Assembly: GCA_034509755.1 (NCBI GenBank)
Contig: CM067555.1
Location: 3,852,142 to 3,916,141 of the forward strand
Origin: Anisodus tanguticus
Taxonomy: Eukaryota > Streptophyta > Magnoliopsida > Solanales > Solanaceae
Direction: 5' to 3'
DNA: 64,000 bases
Of this stretch, positions 21,620 through 33,414 are shown one piece after another; the first letter of the stretch is position 1; every line of letters begins with the position of its first letter. The notes beneath the pieces are model-generated. The model made no database searches. It was given only the letters and a program-made list of their open reading frames with translations, and was not told the DNA's origin. A program made the translations under genes and the position numbers.

Positions 21620-24600
21620 ATGGCTCGACCTCTCATTCAATCATCTTTCGTATATAATTCTTCCTCGTCTGTGGATCTCCATAAGAGTTCATCTACAACA
21701 AGGGTAAAAAAATGTTCTCATTTTATGATGTGTTTGGTTTTGTTTCTTGATTTTGATGTTTGAATTGGGTTATTTGGTGCAGATCTTGAAGACCCAGTTG
21801 AGATTCTTGGAAGTTGAACAACCCCATTTGAGATTGTTGAATTTGCCAAGGTAAGGTTCTCAAAGTTTAGTAATCTTTAGAACCCTGTTTGAGATTGTTA
21901 ATTTTGGCCTAGTATAGTTGAGTATCATAGGTAGAGCTAGAATTTGTACTTTATGGGTTCTGACCTATTACTCCCTCCATCTCAATTCAAGTTTCTTATT
22001 TCTTTTTTAATCTGTCTCAAAAAGATTGTTTCTTCCTATATTTAAAAAGTTTTCCAATTTCAACATCTTACATAGCAAGTTTAAGGCCACAAGATTTAAA
22101 AGTACTACACACGTCTTTAATTTAAGACCAAAGATTTAGAAGTTTTCCTTTATTTCTTAAACTCCATGTCAATTCAAACTAAGACACTTAAATTGGGATG
22201 GAGGGAGTATCATTATTTGCTTACCGGGTTCTGAATAGCTTGAGTTAAGGTCTGCGTACATCCTACAGACCCACTTGTGGGATTACATTGGGTATGTTGT
22301 TGTTGTTGTTGTTGGGTTCTGAATATCTTATTTATACATACACCGCCAAGTTCAAAATAAGTGATGTTTTAGCCTCTAAAAGTTAATCCAAAATAATCGA
22401 TGTTTCACTAAACCCAGAAGGTATTTAATTCTTTTTTTCAAATTTTCTCTTGATACATATCTAATCCCCGTGATAATTATGTCAACTTATAAAGAAAAGA
22501 AAATCATAATTAAGGTATTTTAGTCAAAGTTCCTCTTAATTTTTAGGATTAAGTGAATTCCTTAATTCATGTGCGGAAGCCTAAAACATCAATTGTTTTG
22601 AACTAGAGGGAGTATAAAACAATTTTTTTAGTACAAATACAGGGTGTGAGCCAAAGCTACCTGGGTTCTGCCGAACCTGTAGCTGGCTCTGTCCCTGCCA
22701 ACTATAGGGAAATAATTAGAACTACGAAAAGTTTAGGAATGCACGGTATAAATTGTGTGAATTTTAGGGGGTAATGAGGTATTCAGCCTTGTAAACAATG
22801 TATCATGTAAAGATAGGTTCTTTTCCTTGTTCCAATACTTCATCCTTTGTGAGCAATTAATTGCCTGTTTATTGCGGAGTTCTTTGTGATATTGTATTAG
22901 GATCTTCTAGCTTTCAGTGTTGTCAAAGGCGCGCTTATGCCCTAAAGCGAGTCACAAAACATATTGAGTGTTTCACCCGCTTAGGGAGGCACTTCAGTAT
23001 CGTCATCAACGCTCTAATGCATATATTTTTCCTTGCCAATGAGTGTAATCCTTAAGAGGCAACACTAAACAATTGATATTTCTGTTCATTGTTTTTTTTT
23101 TTTTTTCAATTTCTTTGTCCATATATAGTCTTGGACCACTCATGTATATTTGTTAAAAAAAAAATCTCCATTTGCGTATTTCTTCATTAAAGCCCACACT
23201 TTATTTGTTTTTAGAGCCCCAATGGACTTTAGAGTTTTTCTTGCCACTGCTAGCTTTACTATTGTATCGGTTATCAATCTATATTCACGAATTGATCTCA
23301 GAATATAACTTTTGAGCTGCAGTTGTAATTCAACTCTAAAACCAAAAGCCGTGAAGGAGCCAATGACGCTGACCAAGGAAAAGGTGGATGAAAAAGAGAT
23401 GAGTGCTGTAACTGGACGTGAATCGAATGAATTCATTACGTTGAAGCATAGATTTTTGAATTTCAAGAAGGACAAATACTTGTAAGCATCATCAGAAGCA
23501 GGCTACTGTTTTTTCAGCTTGTTTTCCGTACTCATTTGATTTTTTCGATTTATTACACAAGGAAAAATTTGGAGCATTATCAGAGTCTTGCAGACGAACA
23601 ATCACCAAAGGTAACTTTATTTCACCTTTTAGTCACTGATTTTTCTCTTCCTTTTCCCTTCTATTTCCCCTGTTTGTAGTTTGTTCTTCCTTTCCGTTCC
23701 TTTTCCATATTACAAACCATAAAGTTAATTTTTTGGCCAAGTGTTGAAGATCTCAACTGACAATATGAAGGGCAGTTTTTGGTAATTTCTTGTGCAGATT
23801 CTCGGGTGTGTCCCTCAAACATATTAGGACTTCAACCAGGAGAAGCCTTTGTAGTCCGCAACATCGCAAATTTGGTGCCTCCTTATGAGGTGTTGTATAC
23901 TGCACTTGCACTTAATAAAAGTCGCTTTCCTTATTGATGAATATGCATTGTAATTCTAAGGATGTGTATTAACAATGTTCAGAATTAAAGTTCATTTTTT
24001 TCTTCTGGTGCAGACTGGTCCTTCAGAAACAAAGGCAGCTCTTGAGTTTTCCGTTAATACTCTCAAAGTGAGTAAAATTTCTATTATTTTTTTTGCTTTA
24101 TTTGGGAGTTTGAATATGTGGAATCGAGTTACTTGAGAACTGAAATGAACTGAAATATTAAACAGGATGTTGCAATAATATAATTTTGAGACCTTCGTAA
24201 CTGGACTTAAACTCTTTGACTTTCCAAAAAAGGATTCTGATGATGAATTTAGTTAATTTACCTTGATGTAAATTGTGTTGGAAGTTGTAGATGTCCCATA
24301 ACACGAGGGGAACTTGTGATGATGGATTTACTTTTGTTCATCACCAATGAAACTAGAGTTCCTACAAGTTCATCTCATTTTCAACCTCCATCTGTTTCAT
24401 TTTCCTCTTTTCTTATATATTTACTCCATCTGTTTCAATTTGTTTGACTTACTATCTGTTTTAGTCTGTTTAAAAAAGAATGTCACTTTCTATATTTAGT
24501 AACTCTTTACCCCAACATCCATGACATATTTAAGACCACAATTCAAAGGGCAATTTGGTACATTGCACACAATTTTAATTTAAGATCACAAGATGACTTC

Positions 24601-26448
24601 TTTATCTTCTTAAGAGTCAAACTGAAACAGAGAGATTGGGCACGGAGGTGCGGGGGGGGGGGGGGGATTTGCAATGATTGGTTTTTTCGTCAAGTTTTCA
24701 GTTTTGGCTTCTGCAGGTTGAAAACATATTAGTCATTGGTCACAGTCGCTGTGGAGGCATTCGTGCTTTAATGAGTATGGACGATGAAACAAATTCTAGG
24801 TTTGGCTAGTCTCTATTCTTATAAAGTGTTATAGGCAGCTCTGACAAATTAATTTCTTCATGAAATTCAGTAAAATAGTAACTTATGTGTATAAATCCTT
24901 GTAGCTTCATTCGAAATTGGGTAATTGTTGGAAAGTCAGCCAGGACAAGCACAAAAGCTGTTGCTTCCAACCTCAGCTTTGACCAGCAATGCAAGCACTG
25001 TGAGAAGGTACCATCTCCTTTTCATACTTTCATTATGTTTTAGTTAGGGAAAATACATAAGTTACCCCTTAAACTTATCCCGAGAAGCCAGTTACACACT
25101 CTAACTTTACAGGTGACCCCTTACCCCCCCCCCCCCCCCCCCATTTTGTATAAAGTGAAATTAATACCCCCTCTAATGCTGAAGTGGCAGAGCAGCTGCC
25201 ATTGAATCACTTAAGGCACGTTTGGAGTCCAAAAAACAGATAAAATATACGTGTGGGACCCGTCTTCATTTTTACTTCACTATGTTTCATCATTTTTAAC
25301 CTACCACCACAAAGCTCATCAAAGCACATTTTCCAATCAATCCAAAGTTATTTGCAGATCACAAGAAAAAAAATCAACGCAGTGTTTTACGTGGAACACT
25401 TTTGTAGCAACTAATATCCAGTAACATATTGACGAACACTAGGCCCGACTCCAATGTGGTATTAATTTCATTTCAAAGAAGATTAGGTTGGGGGGGGGGG
25501 GGGTAAGAGGTCGCTCATAAAGTTTGTGTAAATGACTTTTTGGGTCAAGTTTAGGGGTTAAGTTATGTATTTTCCGTTTCAGTTATAGTGTAAATGTCGT
25601 CTTTCTCCTTTGTGATCACTGGAGCGCACGTGCATTTCCTTTTTCTTTTGGCAAGAACTTCCATACATTTTTCCACGTTTCTTTTAGACATTTATTAGTG
25701 GCACATATTATTTCTTCTTAATTTAGTTTCCCTTCAGAAAGAAAATTATGTCTAGTCGGAGAGTTACATGCTCCACCTGGTTCTGCTAGTCTTGTTTATA
25801 TACAAGATATAATACTAAACGCTTCTTAGTTCTTAGCGCGAATTCATGTTTCGGTGTCATCAAAGTTAGGTGCTGTGTATGTGGATTTTGTGTATTTGGT
25901 AGTTGGAATGGGGAATAAATTGTAGTTAGACATTGAAACTTTTAGAATTATCTCTGTTTGTATGCATATGCGATATCCTTTTTTTTTTTTTGTTGACGAT
26001 GGAACCCGCAGCCGCTACTCTTTCGAGTGCGCACAGGGTAAACCCCGGACTGACGCAATAGCCTGCAAACCACGTCAGCCGATTAACCACACTTGGCAAG
26101 CCATGTGTGACAGGCTCAACCAAGAAGGTTTATGCAGGGGATCGAACTCGTGACCTTGCGTTCCCGCGCTCTACTGCTACACCAACTTGGCTACCCTTGC
26201 GGGTGCATATGCGATATCCTGAGTATTGAAGCAATGCGCATAATTTCTACATCCAGGAATCAGTCAACCACTCACTGATGAGTTTACTTACATACCCATG
26301 GATTAAGGAGAAGATGAATAAAGGGGAGCTCTTAATTCACGGTGGCTACTATGACTTTATCGACTGTAGTTTCGAAAAGTGGACTCTCGAGAACAACTCT
26401 CGAGTGGGTGATCAAGTCTCCATCAGAAACCGGGAATTCTGGTCCTGA
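21620..26448 (+). CDS. beta-carbonic anhydrase, plastid type (BCA5-like), nine exons
   Basis: Catalyses reversible hydration of CO2 to bicarbonate. Exons: 21620-21703, 21783-21850, 23323-23481, 23562-23610, 23776-23889, 24014-24067, 24717-24799, 24905-25007, 26257-26448. All borders are GT-AG and all phases join, giving 301 residues. That is the length I recall for Arabidopsis BCA5. The Ser-rich N-terminus (MARPLIQSSFVYNSSSS) resembles a transit peptide. Zinc ligands are visible: Cys126 in SCADSRVCPSNILGL (with Asp128 and Arg130 of the CxDxR dyad), and His185 and Cys188 in GHSRCGG. VVRNIANLVPPYE and the C-terminal GGYYDFIDCSFEKWTL follow family order. The start of exon 3 is the least certain border. 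Intron 2 (1.5 kb), intron 6 and intron 8 (1.25 kb) carry transposons, but no exon is disrupted. A foldback element begins 86 bp after the stop. Confidence 0.92.
21971..22207. mobile_element. Stowaway MITE in carbonic anhydrase intron 2
   Basis: Ends CTCCCTCCATCTCAATT and AATTGGGATGGAGGGAG are inverted copies flanked by TA on both sides (21969-21970 and 22208-22209). Length 237 bp. Confidence 0.9.
22238..22313 (+). mobile_element. 5'-truncated TS-SINE/RTE 3' end
   Basis: Carries the AAGGTCTGCGTACA...GTGGGATTACATTGGGTATG core and a (TTG)n tail, flanked by a perfect 12 bp duplication GGGTTCTGAATA (22226-22237 and 22314-22325). Confidence 0.85.
22341..22612. mobile_element. Stowaway-like MITE in carbonic anhydrase intron 2
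   Basis: Terminal inverted repeats AGTTCAAAATAAGTGATGTTTTAGCC and its partner ending AACTAGAGGGAG, flanked by TA. The outermost left bases are degenerate. Confidence 0.75.
24424..24635. mobile_element. Stowaway-like MITE in carbonic anhydrase intron 6
   Basis: Left end CTCCATCTGTTTCAATTTG, right end CAAACTGAAACAGAGAGA. A TA precedes the left end; the right border is eroded. It is followed by a run of 13-14 G. Confidence 0.7.
25050..25573. mobile_element. MITE with long inverted repeats in carbonic anhydrase intron 8
   Basis: About 85 bp at each end are inverted copies, from AAAATACATAAGTTACCCC on the left to GGGGTTAAGTTATGTATTTT on the right, each arm reaching a long C or G run (about 25124-25142 and 25490-25502). 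No convincing target duplication was found. Arm structure suggests a Mutator-like MITE. Confidence 0.75.
25980..26203 (-). mobile_element. tRNA-derived SINE in carbonic anhydrase intron 8
   Basis: On the minus strand an A box (GTAGCCAAGTTGGTGTAGC) and a B box (GGTCACGAGTTCGATCC) mark a Pol III promoter at the 5' end, and an A-rich tail (the T run at 25979-25992) marks the 3' end. A perfect 17 bp duplication flanks it (25963-25979 and 26204-26220). It is not a functional tRNA gene. Confidence 0.93.
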
Positions 26449-26533
26449 GTAGTTTGTTTTGTTGTATCATTTTACATGTAATACAAATTTCATTGTTATT
26501 CTTGTTGACAAACTAAATGTTGTATATTTATAA

Positions 26534-27435
26534 GGGAAAAGGGTAAATATACCTCTCTACTTTAGTTTATTAATCAACTTTGTCATCCGTCAGTGAAAGT
26601 AGTCAAATATATCCCTTGGTTGGGGCTAAATATATTCCCACCGTTAGCAAAGTATTCAAAAATATATATTTTTTTAAATACATTATAGAAAATTGGATTT
26701 TTTAATTAAAAAATCTCTAAAGTATTTTAAAAAAAAATAAAGTGTCCTAAAAATATTTTTTAAATCTGGATTAATTTTTAAAATAAATCTGAAAAAACTG
26801 ATTTTAAAAAAAAATCCAGATTTTTAATTTTAAAAAATCCAATTTTTCAGAATATTTTTTAAAAACAAAAGTTTTATAAAATTAAAAAAATTATATTTTT
26901 AATAAAAACATTTTTTCCAGATTTGTTTTAATTAGAAAAATCAATTTTCAGATTATTTTTAAAAAAAATTGTCACGTAGGCACCACCACCAACAACAACA
27001 ACGTAGACACCACATAGAATAAATTAAAACAAATCTGAAAAAAATGTCTTTTATTAAAAATATGAAATTTTCTTGATTTTATAAAATTTATTTTTAAAAA
27101 TAAAATATTCTGGAAAATTAGATTTTTTTATTTAAAAAATCTGGATTTTTTTTAAAATCAGTTTTTTCAGATTTATTTTTAAAATTAATCCAGATTTTAA
27201 AAATAAATTGGACACTTTATATTTTTAAAAAATTATTTTTCAGATTTTTTAATTAAAAAGTCCAATTTTCCAGAATTTATTTTTTAAAATGGGATTTTTT
27301 TGAATACTTTGCTAACGGTAAGGGTATATTTGGCCCCAACTTGTAACGGGATGTGTATATTTGACTACTTTCACTAATAGAGGGTAAAGTTGACTAATAA
27401 ACTAAAATAGAGGGGTATATTTGTCTCTTTTCCCT
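26534..27435. mobile_element. foldback element, 0.9 kb near-complete palindrome
   Basis: Left end GGGAAAAGGGTAAATATACC and right end GGGGTATATTTGTCTCTTTTCCC are inverted. Pairing continues inward through CTTTAGTTTATTAATCAACTT, the GCTAACGGT motif and AT-rich inner arms to a centre near 26985-27010, marked by CACCACCACCAACAACAACA. Flanks share TTTATAA (26527-26533 and 27437-27443). It begins 86 bp after the carbonic anhydrase stop, so it may be in that 3' UTR. Confidence 0.88.
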
Positions 27436-28382
27436 GTTTATAAAGAGTGGACAATATTTGCCACTTGTATTGAAGAAAATGATATTACTCCTTTCCGATT
27501 CAAAAAGAGTATTCATTTAGTTTTTTTTTTATTCAAAAAAAGTGTTCGCTTATCAAATCAAGAAAAAATTAATATTTTTTCAAATTTGCTTATTAGGTGC
27601 TAAGTGATCAAATTTCACTATCTATTTAATTATGGGAGTTTAGTTAAACTATTTATTTTATTTAGAAAATAGCATTTTCTTAAGGAATATGGAAATTTTT
27701 GTAGCATTTTCTCTACAATAATGTGAGACAACTCAGTTACCATGTATATAAACAATACACATCTCTGATTGGTGAAAACAAAGCACCAGTATAAAAGAAG
27801 GGACTGAAATACATTTGTGTCTATGTACATTAACCAATGAAAAATAAGACATAAATCTTGGGCACACTAACCTTGTTAAAAATTGACAATACTTTTGGAA
27901 AGATTGTGATTAGGATTAGGTAATCTCCGGCTAAACATGAAAACAATGACATTTTTGTGTGGAACTTGTAATTTCTCCCGGATAGTTGTATTGGGCTGTG
28001 CGGGTGAAGTGTTTGTTGCCGATCATGTCATCCATGAATTTTGACCACGACAAACTTGATATTTGAGTACTAGATTCTATATGTGTTCTAAAAATTCAAT
28101 GAAGTCAGGTAAAGTAGAGTTCCTCTTATTGGTATGTCACCGTCCACACTTATATCATGTGGCTACAAGGACACTTAGAAAGTTTTTTTTCTCACTTGAG
28201 ATCATACATTTGTGCTTAAATTACAAGATATGATTCTTGATCGTCATTGGTTGGTCACAATGCATAGATACTCAGTTTTGGGACCACCGTTTAATTTATA
28301 TCTGCAATGCTTGAAAATTTGCAAGTCTACCACTTCGAATAACTTCATATATATGTCGTGTTTGAAGTTAGGCTTGGCATGA
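27436..28382. other. intergenic, no gene seen
   Basis: AT-rich spacer with no supported frame, tRNA box or terminal repeat. Confidence 0.5.
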
Positions 28383-28620
28383 GTGAAGTTCAGGCACCTG
28401 AATGGAGTTCAATCCTTTTTGCCTGAATTTCAGGCACATATGATATGGTTGAAGTTCAGCCATTTAGGCCTAAATTTCAGTCATATGTGGCTGAAGTTCA
28501 GGCAAATGAACTTTAGCCATTTTTGCCTGAAGTTCAATCATTTTTGTCTGTCGTTCATGCATTTTTTGTTAAATTTAGTCATTTGTGTTTGAGCTTCAGG
28601 CAGAAGTGTTTGAACTTCAA
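28383..28620. repeat. degenerate short tandem repeat, unit about 22-28 bp
   Basis: Roughly ten imperfect units of GCCTGAAGTTCAGGCATAT type, with CTGAA-GTTCAG forming small palindromes within units. Low sequence identity between units implies age. Confidence 0.75.
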
Positions 28621-29197
28621 ACACCAAATGTCTAAAGTTATTTCAAATTAGATAGACGTGTAAAAAAAATGAGTACAAGTTAAATAGCGTGTTCAAATAA
28701 GATATCCCTAAAACTTTTACCTATTGATTTCCGGACATGATAGACACAAAATGATGAGTGCAAGGATTATGGTTCAAGAGATCGATGACACTAGCTACTA
28801 ACAGGTGGCCTATGAGTTGTTGATCACCCAAAAAGGACATAATAGGTTGAGGTCGGGAATAAAATGGAAATCAGTTCAATCAAGAGTGAGGTTGTGGTGA
28901 TTTGGTACCATCACAGTTGGATACTGAGGACTCGTGGGAAAAAAATGAGGTAATGATATCACCTAGTACTGTCGGGAGGATGATGCTATCGAGGCTCGCA
29001 AGACATTGTACTAAAAGATTTGAATGAAGTTCTAAGAGGTTGTTTGGTTGATGTAATAAGGAATTATAAAATACAAGATTATTTTATTCCGTATTTGATT
29101 AGTGAAAGAAGGAATAATAATTTCATGAGATATACTAAAATAATTGAATTAGCTAATTCTATAAAACCCTTGCCTATCCTATCCCACATATCAAAGG
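28621..29197. other. intergenic, no gene seen
   Basis: No supported gene. AGGTTGTTTGGTTG at about 29037 resembles a further MITE end of the type found at 29198, but its partner is unclear. Confidence 0.35.
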
Positions 29198-29453
29198 GTC
29201 GTTTGGTATGCGGACTAAATTATCCCAGAATTATAATATCAAGATTATAATTCTGGGACTAATTTATCCCGTCTGGGAGGTGGAATAAAATAATCCCTAG
29301 GTTAATGGAATAAGGTGGGATATCCCATCATTAATTTTGAGCTTCATTTTATACTATGTTTGGTAGAAATTATAAATTCTACCAAATAGAATACAAAACT
29401 AATCCCAAATTTAATGATGAAATATTCTACCTTATCCCGCATACCAAACGACA
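29198..29453. mobile_element. MITE with GTCGTTTGGTATGCGG inverted repeats
   Basis: The left end GTCGTTTGGTATGCGG and right end CCGCATACCAAACGAC are exact inverted copies around 256 bp. The interior has small ATTATAATTCTGGGA hairpins. The target duplication is not clear; superfamily not assigned. Confidence 0.8.
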
Positions 29454-30385
29454 AGACAAAATAAGGGAATGCAGTAGTCCCGAGATAATAAGGAGGTTAA
29501 ACCAAATTACTATGAAGTGATATTGAGGACTAACAACTAGTGACAAGAACCTAATTCACTAAGTTTTACTTTTGGTACATTTTATGCCAAAGCATATTTT
29601 GGCATTTAACATATATATATATATATATGTAGCCCCCAAGTAATTCACTAAGTTTTCCTCTTTTTATTTTTTTCCTTTTGTTTTCCAATTTAACTAGTAT
29701 ATGATAATTAAGTTTTTGTGCAATCAATTCTTTGAAGGGTGAGTACACAAATACACCGACCCTTCGAACTTGATTGGTTCCATCATAGTGACCAAAAATT
29801 AGATCAATGGCCAAAAAGAGGGGTTGACTTTTGTGAAAACACCAAGATTTGGTCACGGGCTACTTGGAATTTTGCTAATAGAAAAAGATGACACAAAAAA
29901 AATTTGGCATTATTTTTTAACAGCTCCACCTTTCATGTTCAGTCAACCCATATTTTGTCTCTCCTTAAAAAACATGTAAACAAGTCACTATCCAAATAAC
30001 CACCCCCACATTATAGGGCGTCTAAGAATTATCATCATGGAGACTCTCAAAATAAAGTCAACTACATATAGGAACAAAATTTTACCTGACTTTGAAGCAA
30101 ACCACCACTTTGGATCCATATGGGGTTTGAACCATTTCCACGTGAAGCAAATAAGAAGTCTCATTTTCATCCTATTGTGAGGTCATACTTTTATTCATAT
30201 TTCAATGCAAAAAATCAACAATTACTTAACCAACCTCAATGAACTATTCATATGTTGTTCAATAGAAATAAAAAATATTCGTCGTTGAAAATTTGAAGTC
30301 AGTAATCAATTATTCTCGGATGTGGCCATTTAAGGATGTAAAATATCATATATGGTATACATACATGGCTTAAGCTTATCGTATG
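29454..30385. other. intergenic, no gene seen
   Basis: AT-rich spacer with a short (TA)n tract near 29611-29629. The open frames on the minus strand have no recognisable domain. Confidence 0.45.
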
Positions 30386-30473
30386 TGGCTAGGTTGATTT
30401 AACAAATAATATTGTAACACGATATATATATATATATCGTGTTACAATATTATTTGTTAAATTAACCTAGCCA
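30386..30473. repeat. near-perfect 88 bp palindrome
   Basis: Arms of 44 bp meet in an ATATATAT centre at 30429/30430. The left arm runs TGGCTAGGTTGATTT... and the right arm ...AAATTAACCTAGCCA, with a single arm mismatch seen. There is no loop, so it could extrude as a cruciform or be transcribed into a long hairpin. Confidence 0.92.
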
Positions 30474-30696
30474 TGCATAAAAGAAATGTATTAGTAGATT
30501 TCTTTTAATTTTATGCTAAGACCATGCATATCAATTAAAACGTTTGATTAATGCATAACAATCCAGGCTATATATATACTTAAAGCATAGACATGCATCG
30601 CTGTGATTGAGCACTAATCAAGCCACCACTCTTGACCTCATGTATTTTTAGATTATTTTTTTTTGTAAATTTGGTTAGGGTGGAAGAAAACATTAT

Positions 30697-31021
30697 TGTT
30701 AAGAGTCTCACATCGGAAATGAAATGGAAACATTGACTCCTTATATGGACTTGAATAATCCTCACCCTACAAGCTAGCTTTTGAGGTTGAGTTAGGCCCA
30801 TGTGGCATATCTTTACATGGTATCAGAGTCAGGCCAATTCCAATTCTTTGTTCACCGATGTTGGGCCCCAAAATTATATTGCACACTCTAGTTAACTAGG
30901 CCTGGGCGTGCGGGGGAGTGTTAAGAGTCCACATCTTAAATGGAATGGGAACATGGACTTCTTATATGGACTTGAACAATCATCACCCTATAAGCTAGCT
31001 TTTGGGATTAAGTTAGGTCCA
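30697..31021 (+). mobile_element. TRIM-type miniature LTR retrotransposon, right LTR truncated
   Basis: The left LTR of 121 bp (TGTTAAGAGTCTCACATCGG...TTTACA) is followed at once by TGGTATCAGAGTC, the Met-tRNA primer-binding site, a short interior, a purine tract GCGGGGGAG and a second LTR from 30919. The second LTR matches until about 31021 and then diverges. It codes for nothing. Confidence 0.85.
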
Positions 31022-31363
31022 AATCCAAGAATCACTGGAATCTTATCTACACTCCTTTCAGTACGCTATGTACAAAGGATTGGGTTTTAGGTTAGATTTA
31101 AGTGCTAAAAATCTAGATTTGTTATTATTATTCTTTTAGATCAAATCTTAAAAAAGAACAAAAAAAAATTCTCATTGGTAGGTTGAAAGTTGAGGGGATG
31201 TAGATGTGGTTATTATGCATTTACGAGAGGAGTATATATAGAGAGAGAAAGAGAGAGCTATTTCACCTATAAAAAAAAAGAGCTATAAGGAAATTAGAAC
31301 ACTTGTGAGCGCGAAGGAAGAAATAGTGGTGGATACATAAGATAAAATTATAGTCGATAGTGT

Positions 31364-31734
31364 TGTTGAAGAGAAATATATCATATCATTGAGGAATGAG
31401 ATATGTGGACTCCTTATTATTGGGTAATACTCCTTCATTTTAGCTAATTAACTTTTGTGGTGTGAGTTAGGCCCAAATAATTTGACATGGTATCAGAGTC
31501 AGACTCATCCTATATGAGTCCTGGACCGATTGAGGAGGGAGGATACCCTGGATCATGAATGTACACGCTCTAGTCCTAAAAAAGGTCTGGGTGTGGGCAG
31601 TGAGGGGGTGCTGAAGAGAAATGTATCACATCGATGAGGGATGAAATCTCTAGACTCCTTATATGACTTGGTTAATTCTCTTCCCTTTGAGTTATATTTT
31701 GGAGTATGAGTAAGGTCAAATGACTAATTTGACA
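31364..31734 (+). mobile_element. TRIM-type miniature LTR retrotransposon, both LTRs
   Basis: LTRs at 31364-31486 and 31609-31734 (TGTTGAAGAG / TGCTGAAGAG ... TTTGACA), primer-binding site TGGTATCAGAGTC at 31487, and a GTGAGGGGG purine tract before the second LTR. Both outer sides carry GTGT, probably a 4-5 bp duplication. Related to, but diverged from, the copy at 30697. Confidence 0.88.
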
Positions 31735-32777
31735 GTGTCTCCACCTTTAATAAGCGTTACTCGACACAAATTCAAAATAATCAAGATTCCAAAGCAAGTA
31801 GCGCGTATCGAATGGAAAAGGAGAGGAAGGAAAGGAACAAATATATGGCCAAGTGTTCATCTATAGTCGGTAGATTCTCAACAATTTTGGTAGCAAAGAT
31901 ATGGATTATATTCTAATCAAAGAGTAAAAAGAATGAACTTTGACCCCTCCACTTCACTTCACATTTTATTAGAATCCAAAAGGTTGAACGAATGGAATTG
32001 CAAATGTACGCGTATGCAAAATGTCCATTATTATGTGATAACATTTTGTTCATTAAAATAGGCAAAATACATCCAATGATCCTTGAATTATATATGTTTA
32101 TCTCTCTGCCAGCTCCTCAATGCCATCTCCGATCCCTCACCCCAGCTCCTCCATGCCATTTTTTTTTATTTCTTTGAAAAAATCTTAATGAGTTTAATAT
32201 TACACATAATAAAAAATGATAAAATTTATTTTATAGGTAGATTAGATGTGAATTTGGTGACCGGAAAATGAAGAAGAGGAAGAAGAAGGGTTCGGTTTCT
32301 TCATCTTCACACCCACCCTTCTCTCTTCTCAGCGCAAAAGGAAAAAAAATGATTTCCAATTTACGGACGCCGGTGAGTTTTTCGGTACTCAAATTCATGA
32401 ATAAATTGCAGCTATTTTGGTGTCCATTTCTCTCCCTGTTTTTCTACTTTTTTTTCGATTTTCGTTTCAGATAATTTGTCTCTGCTTGTTTGTGTAGATT
32501 ATTGGTTATTTGGGTGATTATTTAAACTCTGAATTTGAGATTAATTGGCACTGGTTATGGGGGTGGTGTGATTGGAGGAGAAGAGTAGGGGTGAGTGGGG
32601 TGGGAGGATGGTGAAATGAAGAAGAAAGGATTTGCAAAAAAGTTAAATTTTTATTAAAATTAAAAAATAATTTTGACTTTATTTTTTACTTCACTCTCCT
32701 ATTAATTAATTATAATTTGTTTTTATACCACATCAGCTTCTATGATGTATTAAATTCACTATTTAGATGGTCAGAAG

Positions 32778-33362
32778 TAGACCTGTTCAAAGGTCTGGTC
32801 TGGTCTGGTCGGGTCGGGTGACTTTTTTTTCCTGCTTGCCCGATCATGGCTCGACCCTGACCCTTCGGGGACCCTACGGCTCACGGGTCGGCCCTGACAC
32901 GTCGAATGTTTTTGGCGGGCCGGGTCGAGGATTTTGTTTTTAAAAAAAAAATGAATTTCCAAAACTGAAATTGGCATTCACCCCTACATTACCACGAATT
33001 TTCGACGTTGAAATGTATTGTATATCGTGAGATCTTGACTAAAGAAAAAGAAAATTAGAAATCGATTTGGGGAAAAAACATAAATTGATTGGAAAAAAAG
33101 ACGTTTTTCTAAAAATTGGCTGTGCCAAATGGCGGTTTGACAGACCCTGTCTCGAAACAATACGCAAAATTAAAAAAAATCGGGTAAAACGGACATCCTA
33201 GCGCAGAGTTATGACCATTTAAAGTTTCACCAATTTACAACTACTTTCTCTCCCTACATTATGCTTCCGTGATATTAACAGAACGACTAATAATATAAAT
33301 ATATAATTAATAATCAGCTACCGTTTTTATCTTATTTTATGTCGAGCTCAATGTAGATTAGA

Positions 33363-33414
<52 letters not shown>

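Noticed and set aside
26100..26203. tRNA gene on the minus strand
   Set aside because: A and B boxes are present, but the acceptor stem does not pair, and a 17 bp duplication plus an A tail show a SINE.
28383..28592. Frame with repeated FSHLGLNFSHMWLKF peptides
   Set aside because: The periodic peptide is a by-product of the degenerate tandem repeat; no start context and no family.
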